Source: Duganella sp. BuS-21 (GTDB lineage: Bacteria; Pseudomonadota; Gammaproteobacteria; Burkholderiales; Burkholderiaceae_D). Taken from it: a stretch of DNA of 64,000 nt. The stretch covers positions 6,014,001 to 6,078,000 of the forward strand of contig CP097466.1 of the NCBI GenBank assembly GCA_041874725.1. Reading direction: 5' to 3'. Below are positions 8,304-18,057 of this stretch, piece after piece. Under the pieces are notes generated by a model. That model was given only the letters and a program-made list of their open reading frames with translations, searched no databases and had not been told where the DNA came from. Position numbers and translations under genes: made by a program. The first letter of the stretch is position 1, and each line of letters opens with the position of its first letter.

Positions 8304-9212
8304 ATGTCTTCTCCACTGCTCTTCGTCCTTGCCTGCCTGATCTGGGGCTCCACCTTCTTCGCCATCACGCTGCAACTCGGGGAAGTCCCGCCCGCCGTCT
8401 CGGTGGTGTACCGCTTTGCGCTGGCGTCGGCCGTGCTGTTCGCCTGGTGCGCCGCGCGCGGCGACAAGCTGCTGCTACCGTGGCGCGTGCAACGCTGGAT
8501 GATCCTGCAGGGCTGCGCCACCTTCGCCGTCAGCTACATCTGCACCTACACTTCCGAGCAGTACCTGGTCTCCGGGCTGGTGGCCGTGCTGTTCGCGCTG
8601 ATGGTGTTCTGGAATCCCATCCTCAACCACTACACCTTCGGCACCGCGCTCAGCCTGCGCACCTGGGCCGCCGGCGGCGTGGCCATCGCCGGCGTGACGC
8701 TGCTGTTTTACCACTCCATCCATGGCGCATGGAACGAGATCATGAACGGCGGTAACGGACATTTCCTGCTCGGCCTGATCCTGGCCATCTGCGCCACCAT
8801 CGCCAGCTCGGTCGGCAACGTCATCGTCATCAAGGTGCGCGAGCAATCATCGAACGTGCTGCTGACCATGGCCTGGTCCATGATGTGGGGCACCCTGCTG
8901 GTGGCGCTGTGGGTGCTGGTCAGCGGCCAGTCCTTCGTCATGCCGAGCACCGCCCGATACTGGGGCGGCCTGCTGTATTTGTCGCTGCTGGGCTCGGTCA
9001 TCGCGTTTGCCGCCTATTTCACGCTGATTCATCGCATCGGCTCGGACAAAGCCGTGTACATTGGCGTGGTGACGCCGGTGATTTCCGTGCTGCTGTCGAT
9101 CCAGCTCGAACACTACCGCCCCGGCCCGCTGGAATGGCTGGGCATGGTGTTGTGCATTTCGAGCGTGGCCTGGGCCTTGAAACCAAATTCCTCTACTACT
9201 GCAAAAACCTGA
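8304..9212 (+). CDS. EamA/DMT-family transporter
   Basis: The 302-residue integral membrane protein has about ten hydrophobic helices in two EamA repeats; the first opens with the typical LIWGSTFFAI motif. Members export metabolites or amino acids by proton exchange; the substrate here is unknown. ATG at 8304 is taken rather than the TTG at 8301. The stop overlaps the start of the next gene (TGATG), so exporter and acetyltransferase form a coupled pair, a combination often seen in resistance or metabolite-export units. Confidence 0.85.
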   Translation: MSSPLLFVLACLIWGSTFFAITLQLGEVPPAVSVVYRFALASAVLFAWCAARGDKLLLPWRVQRWMILQGCATFAVSYICTYTSEQYLVSGLVAVLFALMVFWNPILNHYTFGTALSLRTWAAGGVAIAGVTLLFYHSIHGAWNEIMNGGNGHFLLGLILAICATIASSVGNVIVIKVREQSSNVLLTMAWSMMWGTLLVALWVLVSGQSFVMPSTARYWGGLLYLSLLGSVIAFAAYFTLIHRIGSDKAVYIGVVTPVISVLLSIQLEHYRPGPLEWLGMVLCISSVAWALKPNSSTTAKT

Positions 9213-9703
9213 TGAGCAATTCCGAACTGACCATCCGCCCGGCGACGCCGGCCGACATCCCCGCCATCTTCGGCATGATCTTCGAGCTGGCGGTGTTTGA
9301 AAAGCTGGAGCACATGGTGGTCGCCAATGAAGCCATGCTGCACGACAGCCTGTTCTGCGACAAGCCGGTGTGCGAAGCGCTGGTCGGCGAAACCGGCGGC
9401 GAAGTGGTCACCTTCGCGCTGTTCTTCCACAACTTCTCCACCTTCCTGTGCAAAAAAGGCCTGTACCTGGAAGACTTGTACGTGCAGCAGTCGCAGCGCG
9501 GCAAGGGCTACGGCAAGCAGATGCTGGTGGCGCTGGCGCAGCTGGCGGTGGAGCGCGACTGCGGCCGCTTTGAATGGTCGGTGCTGGACTGGAACGCCAA
9601 CGCCATCAAGTTCTACCAAGGCATGGGCGCGACCGTGATGCCGGACTGGCGCATCTGCCGCGTCACCGGCGACGCGCTGGCGCAGCTGTCTTCGCAGGGC
9701 TGA
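9212..9703 (+). CDS. GNAT family N-acetyltransferase (diamine acetyltransferase-like)
   Basis: The 163-residue protein starts MSNSELTIRPATPADIPAIF and carries motif A as QQSQRGKGYGKQML, followed by FEWSVLDWNANAIKFYQGMG, the signature of the spermidine/thialysine acetyltransferase branch of GNAT. It probably acetylates a small amine. It is translationally coupled to the EamA exporter (TGATG), suggesting the exporter and enzyme act on related compounds; this is inference. Confidence 0.85.
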   Translation: MSNSELTIRPATPADIPAIFGMIFELAVFEKLEHMVVANEAMLHDSLFCDKPVCEALVGETGGEVVTFALFFHNFSTFLCKKGLYLEDLYVQQSQRGKGYGKQMLVALAQLAVERDCGRFEWSVLDWNANAIKFYQGMGATVMPDWRICRVTGDALAQLSSQG

Positions 9704-9738
9704 AAAAAAATCCCACCCAGCGGCAAGCGCTGGATGGG
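9703..9738 (-). terminator. Rho-independent terminator of the hut/protease/opu block
   Basis: The stem CCCACCCAGCG / CGCTGGATGGG (10 of 11 pairs, 9712-9738) is followed on the minus strand by eight T (9710-9703). It lies 88 bp beyond the stop of the opu-like gene, so it can end the minus-strand transcript. Confidence 0.65.
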
Positions 9739-9825
9739 CAGAACCCGTGTCAGAGGGAGGGAGGTTGAATCAACGGATTCACTATATCCCTCCCCTTTGC
9801 CGCCCGCAGCCGGCCTTACAAATCA

Positions 9826-11358
9826 TTACGGCGACTTTACAGAAAGCTGATGTCTGTTCGTCACTGCGCGCTCCAGCAGCTCGAACAAGCCTTGCGTCAG
9901 CAGCGCCAGCACCGCCGCAGGGATGGCCCCGGCCAGCAGCATGTCGTTGTCGTTCAGCGCCAGGCCGATGGTGATGCGCTCACCAAAACCGCCGGCGCCG
10001 ATGAAGGCGGCGATGGTGGCCGTGCCCACGCTCATCACTGCGGCCGTCTTCACGCCGGCCAGGATCACCGGCAGTGCCAGCGGCAGCTCGATATGCACCA
10101 GTCTTTGCATCGGCCGCAAGCCCAGCGCCTTTGCCGCCAGCTTCAACCCTTCCGGTACTTGCAACATGCCGGTGCAGGTGTTGCGCACGATGGGCAGCAG
10201 CGCGTACACCACCAGCGCCACCAGCGCGGGCACCGTGCCTATCATCCCGAGCAGGGGAATCAACAGCGCCAGCAAGGCCAGCGAGGGGATGGTTTGCAGT
10301 ACGCCGGTCAATCCCAGCACCACCTGCCGCAGACGCGGCATGAAGGCCGCCAGCATCCCCAGCGGCACGCCGATCAGGCACGCCACCGCCACCGCCAGCA
10401 GCACCAGCGTCAGATGCTGGCGCGTGAGCCGGCCCAGATTATGATCGAAGACTTGCGCCAGCAAGCCGTCGCGCGCGGCAGCCGGGCGTTGCGCCGCAGC
10501 GGCTTGCTTGCCCGCCAGCGGATGCGCCGCCAGCCAGTCGCCCGCCACGCGCGTGAAGCTCTTGCGCTCGATTTCAGCCGCAGCGTTCATGGCGATCATG
10601 TCGGCCTCGCTGATGCGGCCCTCCAGCGCCTGGATCGCCTTCCACGCCGCCGGGAAGCGCTGTGCCGCGTCGAGCCGGTACAGCAGCACCGCATCGTAGC
10701 GCGGGAAGTAGGCGCGGTCGTCCTCCAGCACGCGCAAGCGATACTGCCCGATGCGCGCATCGGTCGAATAAATATCGATCACATCGACCTGCCGACCCTT
10801 CAGCGCCTCATACGCCAGGCCGTGATCCAGTCCCTGCGGCCGTTGCGGCAGGCCATAGCGCGCGGCCAGCCCTTGCCAGCCGTCGGCGCGGCCGATGAAT
10901 TCATGCGACAGGCCGAAACGTAGCTGCCCGCGCGCAGCCAGCTCGCTCAACTTGTGCGGTGCGTCCGCATCGCCGCGCATCGCCAGCGCATAGCTGTTGT
11001 TGAAGCCCAGCGGCACCGCCACCCCCAGTCCCATGAGCGCGAGCTCCTCGCGCATCTGCTCCAGCGTAGCGGGCTTGTCGTGCTTGAGAATCTCCAGGTC
11101 GATGGTGCCCAGGTATTCGGGATAGACATCGATACGCCCCGCCTGCAAGGCCGCCAGCACGATCGCCGTATTCCCCAGGCCTTGCAGATGCTCGACCTGC
11201 GCGTGCGGCGCCGCCACCTGCGTCAACACCTCGCCAAGAATATACGATTCGGTGAAGCGCTTGGAGCCGACGTGCAGCGTATCGGCCGCCGTCGCCATCG
11301 TCGCAGCGGCCAGCAGCAGCGCGCCAGCCAGCCATCGCCATCCCCTCACTGCCCGCAT
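9826..11358 (-). CDS. ABC transporter fused substrate-binding/permease protein (glycine betaine/choline type)
   Basis: The 510-residue protein has a signal peptide (about residues 1-25), then a periplasmic OpuAC-type binding domain (VGSKRFTESYILGEVLTQVA is diagnostic), and a C-terminal permease of about six helices with the EAA-like loop (PEGLKLAAKALGLRP). It should import quaternary amines as osmoprotectants or nutrients. The order binding-permease is opposite to some known fusions. No ATPase gene is next to it, so it must share one encoded elsewhere. ATG at 11358 overlaps the stop of the upstream metalloprotease (TGATG). Confidence 0.85.
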   Translation of the reverse strand: MRAVRGWRWLAGALLLAAATMATAADTLHVGSKRFTESYILGEVLTQVAAPHAQVEHLQGLGNTAIVLAALQAGRIDVYPEYLGTIDLEILKHDKPATLEQMREELALMGLGVAVPLGFNNSYALAMRGDADAPHKLSELAARGQLRFGLSHEFIGRADGWQGLAARYGLPQRPQGLDHGLAYEALKGRQVDVIDIYSTDARIGQYRLRVLEDDRAYFPRYDAVLLYRLDAAQRFPAAWKAIQALEGRISEADMIAMNAAAEIERKSFTRVAGDWLAAHPLAGKQAAAAQRPAAARDGLLAQVFDHNLGRLTRQHLTLVLLAVAVACLIGVPLGMLAAFMPRLRQVVLGLTGVLQTIPSLALLALLIPLLGMIGTVPALVALVVYALLPIVRNTCTGMLQVPEGLKLAAKALGLRPMQRLVHIELPLALPVILAGVKTAAVMSVGTATIAAFIGAGGFGERITIGLALNDNDMLLAGAIPAAVLALLTQGLFELLERAVTNRHQLSVKSP

Positions 11359-14021
11359 CAAGCGCCCGCTCGCAGCATCGAGGCCTTCAGCGCCTGGTTC
11401 AGCGTCTCCATGCTTTCCGACAGGTGCGCCTTGGCCTCGCGGCTGATCGGACCGGCCATGGCGGTGCGCAATTCGCGCTGCAGCTGCAAGGCGTTTTCAC
11501 GCTGCAGGCTGCGCACATCGGCCGGCGTACCGACCGACACGCGCAACAGCGACGCCACCAGCCGCTTCAAATGCTCGCGCTGCAAATTGCGCCGCATGCC
11601 GACGACATCCTTGCCCGTCTTCAGCTCGCTCCACACCGCATCCTGAACGGTGGTGTACAGCTCTGCCAGCGTCAGCGCCTGTTTGCGGTCCTCCAGCTTC
11701 TCCTGCGAATCAAGCAGGCGCACCGCCACACCGTCCGACATCAACTGATCGAGCGCCGCCGCCTGCAGCGACAGCACCCGTCCGCCCACCGACACATCCG
11801 GCCGGCCACGTGCGCTGAAATGGTCTACGCCCAAGCGGCTGATGGTGGAGGGAGAAAACTTGAAGCTGTCCGCCTTGAACAAACTGGTGGTCAGCATCTG
11901 CAAGGCTGCGCGCTGGCGTGGCAAGGGCACCGGCGTAAAGGTCGCCCGCCCGGTCCCCGCATGGTCGCGCAGATAGGTCACGCCGCCGACATACTTCACC
12001 ACCACCGGCAAGGTGCGCGCGAACTGCTGGAAACCGTAGTCGAAACTTCGGCGCAGCACCTCGTAGCTTTCTCCCGGCTTGAGCGTGCGGTTCTGCACGC
12101 GGTCCCACAGCTCGCGCGAAATCGTCAGGCGGCGCTGGAAGTACGCCAGCGGATCGCTGCCCAGGTCAAACACGTTCACGTCCGGATCGAGATTGAAGCC
12201 GTTCGCATCCTGATCGGTGCCGAAGGCCAGCAAAGGCTCATTGGAACGCGAAGCGATCTTCGCCAGCTCCTGCTTCTCCTGCGCCGGCTCGATCGGCTTG
12301 TAGGCGTATTCGATCGCCCAGTAATCGTAAGGCCCCAGCGTGGACGCCACGTACTCGCCCTGCCTCTCGCCCTTGAGTGCGAGATTGAACGGCGTGTAGT
12401 CCATCACAGAACCGGTCATGCCATTCTTCCTGGTGAACTCCGGATCCTGCAACTGGCCGAGCGAGTAGATGGTCGAGGCCCGGAAGTTATGCCGCAAGCC
12501 CAGCGTATGCCCCACCTCGTGCATGATCACCGACCGCACATAAGCCTGCGCCACCGCATCCGCTTCGGGACCGTCCATATCGAAGCCGCCGCGCGCCTCC
12601 AGCACGTCCATGGCGAAGCCCATCTCCTGTGCCGATTCGTGCATGTAACCGCAATGCGCCTGCGACGATTCCGACGACAACGACGATGGCGCCAGGTCGA
12701 AGCTATCCTCGCCAACCATGCGCCGCGCACCGCGCGCGAAGACATCGGACATGCCGATATCGGCATCGAGTATCTCGCCGCTGCGCGGATCGACCTGGCT
12801 AGGCCCGATGGCGAAGCCCACATCGCTGCCGACGAACCAGCGGATCGACGCATGGCGCGCGTCCATGGTGTCGAATTTATCGGCGGCGGTCTGCTGCCTG
12901 ACCTCGATGGCGTCCTTGAAGCCGATGCGCTCGAAGGCCGCATTCCACGCCAGCACGCCCTGCCGCATCGACTCGCGATACTTCTCCGGCACGTTGGCGT
13001 CTATCCAATAAACGATGGCTTGCTTCGGTTCCGACAGCGCCGCCTCGGGATCTTTCTTCTCCAGCCGCCAGCGCTCCACCTGGTGCACGGCGGTGGTCGG
13101 CGTGACGTCGTCCGAATAATCCTGGGTGGTGTTGACGAAGTGTCCGAGCCGGTCGTCGGCGCGGCGGCCGTGCATGGCCTGCGCCGGCAGCGGCATGAAG
13201 CTGTAATAGAAACCGAGGAACATGCTGCGCGGATCGGGCAGCGTCACCGGCGGATGCGGCACGGCGGCCGGCACCGGCGGCGGCGCGGCTGGCGGCGCCG
13301 CAACACGCGGCGTAAAGAAGTGGGCACTCACGTGTAAGCCGGTCATGCCCTCATCCGAACGCAGCTTGAGGAAGCTGCTATTACGCGCGTCCATCATATA
13401 CGTCATGCGGAACGCCATTTCCAGCCGCGTCGTCATCGACGGGATATCGCCGAACAGCAGCGCGTTCGCATCCACCAGTATCGCCTTCGATTGCGGATGC
13501 GGGCTGCTGACCACCGGCGCCAGCGCCAGCAAGCTATCCGAATAGGCCTGCTGCACCGCCAACGCCTGCGGCGTGCCCGGCTTGGCGCCGAAGTCGGTAT
13601 TCCGCGCGATCATCTGCACCAGATTGCCGATGCGGTGGAACACCACCACCTGGCTCAAGCCCATCTGGCTGCCGTAGATACCGCGTTCGCCTATGCCGTT
13701 CGGGATATTCACCGACATGAACATCGGCCGGTCGAACTGGTCGGGCCGCAGCTCGATCCAGACTTTTTCGTCTTTCTGGTACAGGTTCAGAAAGCCCGGC
13801 AAATGGGACGCGCCGCGCACGATGTCGGCAAAGGGACGCGGCGCCGCAACCGGCGCCACGGCGACCGGCGGCGCTGAAGCGACTGCGGCGGCTTGCGGCG
13901 CGGACGCAGCGGCGGCCGGGGCATCGGGCGACGGCGGCACCGGCGGCGTCGGCTCCTGCGCCAACGCATGGGCACTCAGGGCCGCCAGCACGGCGGCACG
14001 TACGGAATTCAAGGCAAACAT
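11358..14021 (-). CDS. Zinc-dependent metalloprotease with DUF5117/DUF4953-like domains
   Basis: The 887-residue secreted protein has a signal peptide ending near AHALAQ, a Pro/Ala-rich linker, then a conserved region (FADIVRGASHLPGFLNLYQK, RPMFMSVNIPNG) typical of DUF5117, and the catalytic motif HEVGHTLGLRHNF (HExxHxxGxxH, metzincin type) followed by GSVMDYTPFN, which resembles a Met-turn. It probably degrades proteins in the periplasm or outside. ATG at 14021 fits the AGGA at its -8 region; an ATG two codons earlier is possible. It lies 67 bp after hutI and overlaps the opu-like gene, so it may be read from the hut promoter. Confidence 0.85.
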   Translation of the reverse strand: MFALNSVRAAVLAALSAHALAQEPTPPVPPSPDAPAAAASAPQAAAVASAPPVAVAPVAAPRPFADIVRGASHLPGFLNLYQKDEKVWIELRPDQFDRPMFMSVNIPNGIGERGIYGSQMGLSQVVVFHRIGNLVQMIARNTDFGAKPGTPQALAVQQAYSDSLLALAPVVSSPHPQSKAILVDANALLFGDIPSMTTRLEMAFRMTYMMDARNSSFLKLRSDEGMTGLHVSAHFFTPRVAAPPAAPPPVPAAVPHPPVTLPDPRSMFLGFYYSFMPLPAQAMHGRRADDRLGHFVNTTQDYSDDVTPTTAVHQVERWRLEKKDPEAALSEPKQAIVYWIDANVPEKYRESMRQGVLAWNAAFERIGFKDAIEVRQQTAADKFDTMDARHASIRWFVGSDVGFAIGPSQVDPRSGEILDADIGMSDVFARGARRMVGEDSFDLAPSSLSSESSQAHCGYMHESAQEMGFAMDVLEARGGFDMDGPEADAVAQAYVRSVIMHEVGHTLGLRHNFRASTIYSLGQLQDPEFTRKNGMTGSVMDYTPFNLALKGERQGEYVASTLGPYDYWAIEYAYKPIEPAQEKQELAKIASRSNEPLLAFGTDQDANGFNLDPDVNVFDLGSDPLAYFQRRLTISRELWDRVQNRTLKPGESYEVLRRSFDYGFQQFARTLPVVVKYVGGVTYLRDHAGTGRATFTPVPLPRQRAALQMLTTSLFKADSFKFSPSTISRLGVDHFSARGRPDVSVGGRVLSLQAAALDQLMSDGVAVRLLDSQEKLEDRKQALTLAELYTTVQDAVWSELKTGKDVVGMRRNLQREHLKRLVASLLRVSVGTPADVRSLQRENALQLQRELRTAMAGPISREAKAHLSESMETLNQALKASMLRAGA

Positions 14022-14088
14022 GGGCATCCTGCTTCGTTGTAAGGCATCCGGGTAATGTAACCGAAAGCACAACGAAACGACGGAATTT

Positions 14089-15306
14089 TTACACGGCCGG
14101 CGAGCGCAGAATGCCGGCGTTGACCACGCCACGGCATGGATTCAGGCCGATAGCGTAGGACAGGTCGGCCGGACGGGCGATACGCCACAACGCGAAATCT
14201 GCGCGTTTGCCCACCGCCAGGCTGCCGATCTGCTGCTGCAGACCCAGCGCGCGCGCCGCGTTCAGCGTGCAGCCGGCCAGCGCCTCCTGCGGCGTCAGGC
14301 GCCACAAGGTGCAGGCCATGTTCATCGCCAACAGCAGGGACGTCATCGGCGAAGTGCCGGGATTGCAGTCGGTCGCCACCGCCATCTTCACGCCAGCTTC
14401 GCGCATGGCGGCCACCGGCGGCGGCGTGGAGTCGCGCAGGAAGTAATAAGCGCCCGGCAGCAGCACCGCCACCGTGCCCGCCGCCGCCATGGCCGCAATG
14501 CCGGCCGCGCTCAGGTGCTCCAGATGGTCGGCCGACAAGCCCTGATAACGCGCCGTCAGCTCGGCGCCGCGCTGGTCCGACAGCTGTTCCGCGTGCAGCT
14601 TGACCGGCAGGCCCTGCGCCTGCGCGGCCATGAACACGCGCTCCGTCTGTTCATAGGAAAAGCCGATGCGTTCGCAGAACGCGTCCACCGCGTCGATCAG
14701 GCCTTCGGCCGCCAGCGGCGCGATCATCTTGCAGACTTCATCCACGTAGTCGTCGGCGCGGCCGGAGAATTCCGGCGGCAGGGCGTGCGCGCCGAGGAAG
14801 GTGGTCGCCACGTCGACCGGGAATTCGCGGCCGATGCGCCGCGCCACGCGCAGCATGGCCGCTTCGGAGGCCAGCGTCAGGCCGTAGCCTGACTTGATCT
14901 CGATGGTGGTCACGCCTTCGGCCAGCAGGCTGCGCACGCGCGGCAAACTTTGCCGCAGCAGTTCGTCTTCCGACGCCGCGCGCGTGGCGCGCACGGTGGA
15001 CATGATGCCGCCGCCGGCACGGGCGATGTCTTCATACGTGGCGCCGTTCAGGCGCGCCTCGAATTCGTCGCTGCGGTTGCCCGCATGGACGATGTGGGTG
15101 TGGCAATCGATCAGGCCCGGCGTCAGCCAGCTGCTGCCGCCGTCGTGCACGGTGACCGCTTGCGCGTCCGCCGGCATAGCGGCCTGCGCGCCCAGCCAGG
15201 CGATGCGGCCGCCCTTGACGGCGATGGCGGCGTCGCGGATTTCGCCGTAGCCCGCATCATCGGCCATGGTGGCCAGATGCACATTCGTAAACAACACATC
15301 CCACAT
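14089..15306 (-). CDS. hutI: Imidazolonepropionase
   Basis: The enzyme hydrolyses 4-imidazolone-5-propionate to N-formimino-L-glutamate, step three of histidine breakdown. The product is about 405 residues in the amidohydrolase superfamily: metal-binding [14 protein letters not shown] near residue 70, [19 protein letters not shown], and the [11 protein letters not shown] stretch with the metal Asp. It is the last hut gene, 12 bp after hutD. The start [15 protein letters not shown] at 15306 is preferred to the in-frame ATG at 15315. Confidence 0.95.
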   Translation of the reverse strand: MWDVLFTNVHLATMADDAGYGEIRDAAIAVKGGRIAWLGAQAAMPADAQAVTVHDGGSSWLTPGLIDCHTHIVHAGNRSDEFEARLNGATYEDIARAGGGIMSTVRATRAASEDELLRQSLPRVRSLLAEGVTTIEIKSGYGLTLASEAAMLRVARRIGREFPVDVATTFLGAHALPPEFSGRADDYVDEVCKMIAPLAAEGLIDAVDAFCERIGFSYEQTERVFMAAQAQGLPVKLHAEQLSDQRGAELTARYQGLSADHLEHLSAAGIAAMAAAGTVAVLLPGAYYFLRDSTPPPVAAMREAGVKMAVATDCNPGTSPMTSLLLAMNMACTLWRLTPQEALAGCTLNAARALGLQQQIGSLAVGKRADFALWRIARPADLSYAIGLNPCRGVVNAGILRSPAV

Positions 15307-15318
15307 GCCTGGCATTCC

Positions 15319-15894
15319 TTAGTTGCGGATAATCTCTACCACCAGCACCGTGGCCTGCTGCGCCTCCAGTGTCCAGTCGTCTTCTGCTTCCATCACCACC
15401 GTATCGTAGCGCACCATGGCGATGCGCTCGCGCGCGCTGCTCAAGGTCAGGCTTTCACCGTCGGCCAGGAACAGCAGCGTGGTGCCGGCGCGGCGTTTGA
15501 GCGCTTCCGTGCCGCGCACCGCGCGCAGCTCCAGCCGGTGGCGGCACTGGCCGCGCCGCGTCATGACGTTGAAATCGGTGGTGTTCCGGCCGGTGACGGT
15601 GGCGTGCACCGCATCCTCGCCGGCGAACTCGATCACCGGTTCGCTGGGGCTGAGCACAAAGCGCTCGTCACCGAAGTCGAGCAGCACGCCGTCGCCGTCG
15701 ACCAGCGCCAGCGAACGATCGATGCCGGGGAATACGGAGAACGGGCCATCCTGCGCGATGGTGGCCAGGCTGACGCGCCAATCGAAATCGTCGAAGCCGG
15801 CGCCGGCCGGTGAGACGGCAATTTCCGTGGTGCTGCCGCCGCCGTTTTTCCACGGCGCGGAGCGCAGGTTTGCGTACTGGATTAGCTGGGTCAT
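15319..15894 (-). CDS. hutD: HutD family protein
   Basis: The 191-residue cupin-type protein has the HutD pattern: PWKNGGGSTTEIAVSP at the N-terminus and DFDWRVSLATIAQDGPFS after it. HutD is not an enzyme of the pathway; work in Pseudomonas suggests it limits hut expression by binding urocanate or a related intermediate. The start at 15894 overlaps the hutF stop (ATGA), which excludes the longer ORF. Confidence 0.9.
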   Translation of the reverse strand: MTQLIQYANLRSAPWKNGGGSTTEIAVSPAGAGFDDFDWRVSLATIAQDGPFSVFPGIDRSLALVDGDGVLLDFGDERFVLSPSEPVIEFAGEDAVHATVTGRNTTDFNVMTRRGQCRHRLELRAVRGTEALKRRAGTTLLFLADGESLTLSSARERIAMVRYDTVVMEAEDDWTLEAQQATVLVVEIIRN

Positions 15895-17255
15895 CGGAAC
15901 TCCCTCAGTTCGGCCAAGGTCTGCCTGAAGCGCGCAGCGATCTCCTGCTGCGCCACGTGCTGCTGATTGCGCACTACCCACTGGCCGCCGACCATGACGT
16001 CCTTGACCAGATTGTCGTTGCCGCTGAAGACGAAGCTGCCGATCACCTCATCCAGCGCCAACCCAAACATATGCGGATGCGCGTCATCCAATACCACGAT
16101 GTCCGCGCGCAGGCCCGGCGCCAGTGCGCCGACCGGCCGTCCCGCCGCCTGCGCACCGCCGCGCAAGGCGGCCTGCCATAAAAAATCGCCGACGTTGCGC
16201 TGCCCATCGGACACCGCGATATTGCGGCGCTGGTGCTGCAGGCGCTGTCCGTACTCCAGCCAGCGCAACTCCTCCACCGGGCTTTGCGACACATGGCTGT
16301 CGCTGCCGATCCCGAACACGCCGCCCTGCGCCAGGAAACGCTCCAGCGGGAACAAGCCGTCGCCGAGATTCGCTTCCGTGGTCGGGCACAGGCCCGCCAC
16401 CGCGCCGCTGGCGGCGATGCCGCTTGCCTCAGCGTCCGTCAGGTGCGTGGCGTGCACCAGGCACCAACGGCGGTCCACCTCCAGATTCTCCAGCAGCCAC
16501 TGCACCGGGCGGCGTCCGCTCCAGTCCAGCGATTGTCGCACTTCCGCCATCTGCTCGGCGATATGGATGTGCACCGGACGCGCTTCCGGCAGCGTCGCCA
16601 GCACTTCCCGCACCTGCTCCACCGAGGCGGCGCGCAGCGAATGCGGCGCCACGCCGACTTCGGTCTGCGCGTCGCGCAGCGGCTCCAGCGCCTCGACGAT
16701 GCGCAACACATCCCGCGCATCGGTGCGAAAACGTTGCTGTTCCGGTTTCAGCGCCATTTCGCCGAAGCCGGAATAACTATACAACACCGGCAGCATGGTC
16801 ACGCCGATTCCCGCCAAACGTGCGGCGGCGACCACGCGTTCCGCCGTTTCCGCCGGCCGCGGATACATGGCGCCGTCCGGCGCGCGCTGCACGTAGTGGA
16901 ACTCGCACAGCGCGGTGTAGCCATGGCGCAGGCACTCGCTGAACAGCTGTGCGGCGATCGCTTCGATGTGCTGCGGCGTGATATTGCGCGCAAAGCGGTA
17001 CATCAGCTCGCGCCAGGTCCAGAAACTATCCTTGCTGTCGCCGGCCTTTTCGGTGCGCCCGCCCAGCGCGCGCTGGAAGCTGTGCGAATGCAAGTTGATC
17101 ATGCCGGGCAATGCATATTCAACGCTGGCGGCGCCTGCCAAGCCGGCGGTGCCAGGTGTCACCGCCGTCAACGTACCAGCCGCATTCCACTCGATCAGCA
17201 CATCCCTGGCCCAGCCATCGGGCAGCAGCGCATGGCGTGCAAACAGCGCGCTCAT
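15891..17255 (-). CDS. hutF: Formimidoylglutamate deiminase
   Basis: The protein has 454 residues in the amidohydrolase superfamily and removes ammonia from N-formimino-L-glutamate to give N-formyl-L-glutamate, the first half of the five-step histidine route. Visible motifs are LPGMINLHSHSFQRALGG (metal HxH), HIHIAEQ and GIGSDSHVSQSPVEELRW (metal Asp). The start at 17255 overlaps the hutG stop by ATGA. Presence of hutF with hutG shows the five-enzyme pathway rather than the formiminoglutamase route. Confidence 0.93.
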   Translation of the reverse strand: MSALFARHALLPDGWARDVLIEWNAAGTLTAVTPGTAGLAGAASVEYALPGMINLHSHSFQRALGGRTEKAGDSKDSFWTWRELMYRFARNITPQHIEAIAAQLFSECLRHGYTALCEFHYVQRAPDGAMYPRPAETAERVVAAARLAGIGVTMLPVLYSYSGFGEMALKPEQQRFRTDARDVLRIVEALEPLRDAQTEVGVAPHSLRAASVEQVREVLATLPEARPVHIHIAEQMAEVRQSLDWSGRRPVQWLLENLEVDRRWCLVHATHLTDAEASGIAASGAVAGLCPTTEANLGDGLFPLERFLAQGGVFGIGSDSHVSQSPVEELRWLEYGQRLQHQRRNIAVSDGQRNVGDFLWQAALRGGAQAAGRPVGALAPGLRADIVVLDDAHPHMFGLALDEVIGSFVFSGNDNLVKDVMVGGQWVVRNQQHVAQQEIAARFRQTLAELREFR

Positions 17256-18046
17256 GCCAGCGCCCAATCGGCGGCGGCCTGCAGCATGGCGCGCAAAGGC
17301 TGCTGCACCTGCGCCGCCAGATCCTCCCGATAACCGTACGGCGCATCTTCATCCATATAAGTGGACTGGCACATCTCCAGCTGGATCGCATGCACGCCGT
17401 TGGCCGGCTGGCCGTAGAAGCGCGTGATATGCCCGCCCTTGAAGCGGCCGTTGACGGCGATGGTGTAAGCGCTGCCCTGTGCGCCCTGTGCGCTCTTTAT
17501 GATCGCTTCGCCGAGGCCCGGCGCGCAACTCTTGCCATCCGCCGTGCCGAAGTTCAGGTCCGGCAGCTTGCCCTCGAAGAAGCGCGGCACCACCGAGGCG
17601 ATGGAATGCGCGTCCCACAGCACCACACGGCCGTGCAGCGCCAGCAAACGATCCAGCTCCGCGCGAAGTTGCTCGTGATACGGCTGCCAGTACGCCTGCA
17701 GACGGCGCTTGACCTCCGTTTCATCCGGCGTGCGCCCCGGCAGGTACAGCGGCTCGCGATGGAAGGTGTCGAGCGGGCACAGGCCCGTCGTATCCTGTCC
17801 CGGATACAGATTGGTATTCTCCGGCGGACGATTCAAATCGATGACATAGCGCGACCAGCGCGCCGACAACACCGACGCCCCCATCCCGTCCAGAAAATCG
17901 TACAGGCGCACCAGATGCCAATCGGTGTCCTGCTTCTCGACGGCGGCCGGCGTCATCGCCGCCAGCACGTCGTCGGGCATATCGGTGCCCACGTGCGGCA
18001 TGGACACCAGCAAGGGAATACCGCCTGCTTTGAACTGATAATCCAT
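17252..18046 (-). CDS. hutG: N-formylglutamate deformylase
   Basis: The 264-residue protein hydrolyses N-formylglutamate to glutamate and formate, the last pathway step. Motifs include LLVSMPHVGTDMP, SRYVIDLNRPPENTNLYPGQ and LWDAHSIASVVPRFFEGKLP, all typical of the FGase family. The ATG at 18046 has GGAG six bases before it and is preferred over in-frame starts at 18058 and 18061. Confidence 0.93.
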   Translation of the reverse strand: MDYQFKAGGIPLLVSMPHVGTDMPDDVLAAMTPAAVEKQDTDWHLVRLYDFLDGMGASVLSARWSRYVIDLNRPPENTNLYPGQDTTGLCPLDTFHREPLYLPGRTPDETEVKRRLQAYWQPYHEQLRAELDRLLALHGRVVLWDAHSIASVVPRFFEGKLPDLNFGTADGKSCAPGLGEAIIKSAQGAQGSAYTIAVNGRFKGGHITRFYGQPANGVHAIQLEMCQSTYMDEDAPYGYREDLAAQVQQPLRAMLQAAADWALA

Positions 18047-18057
18047 GCCTGTCTCCA

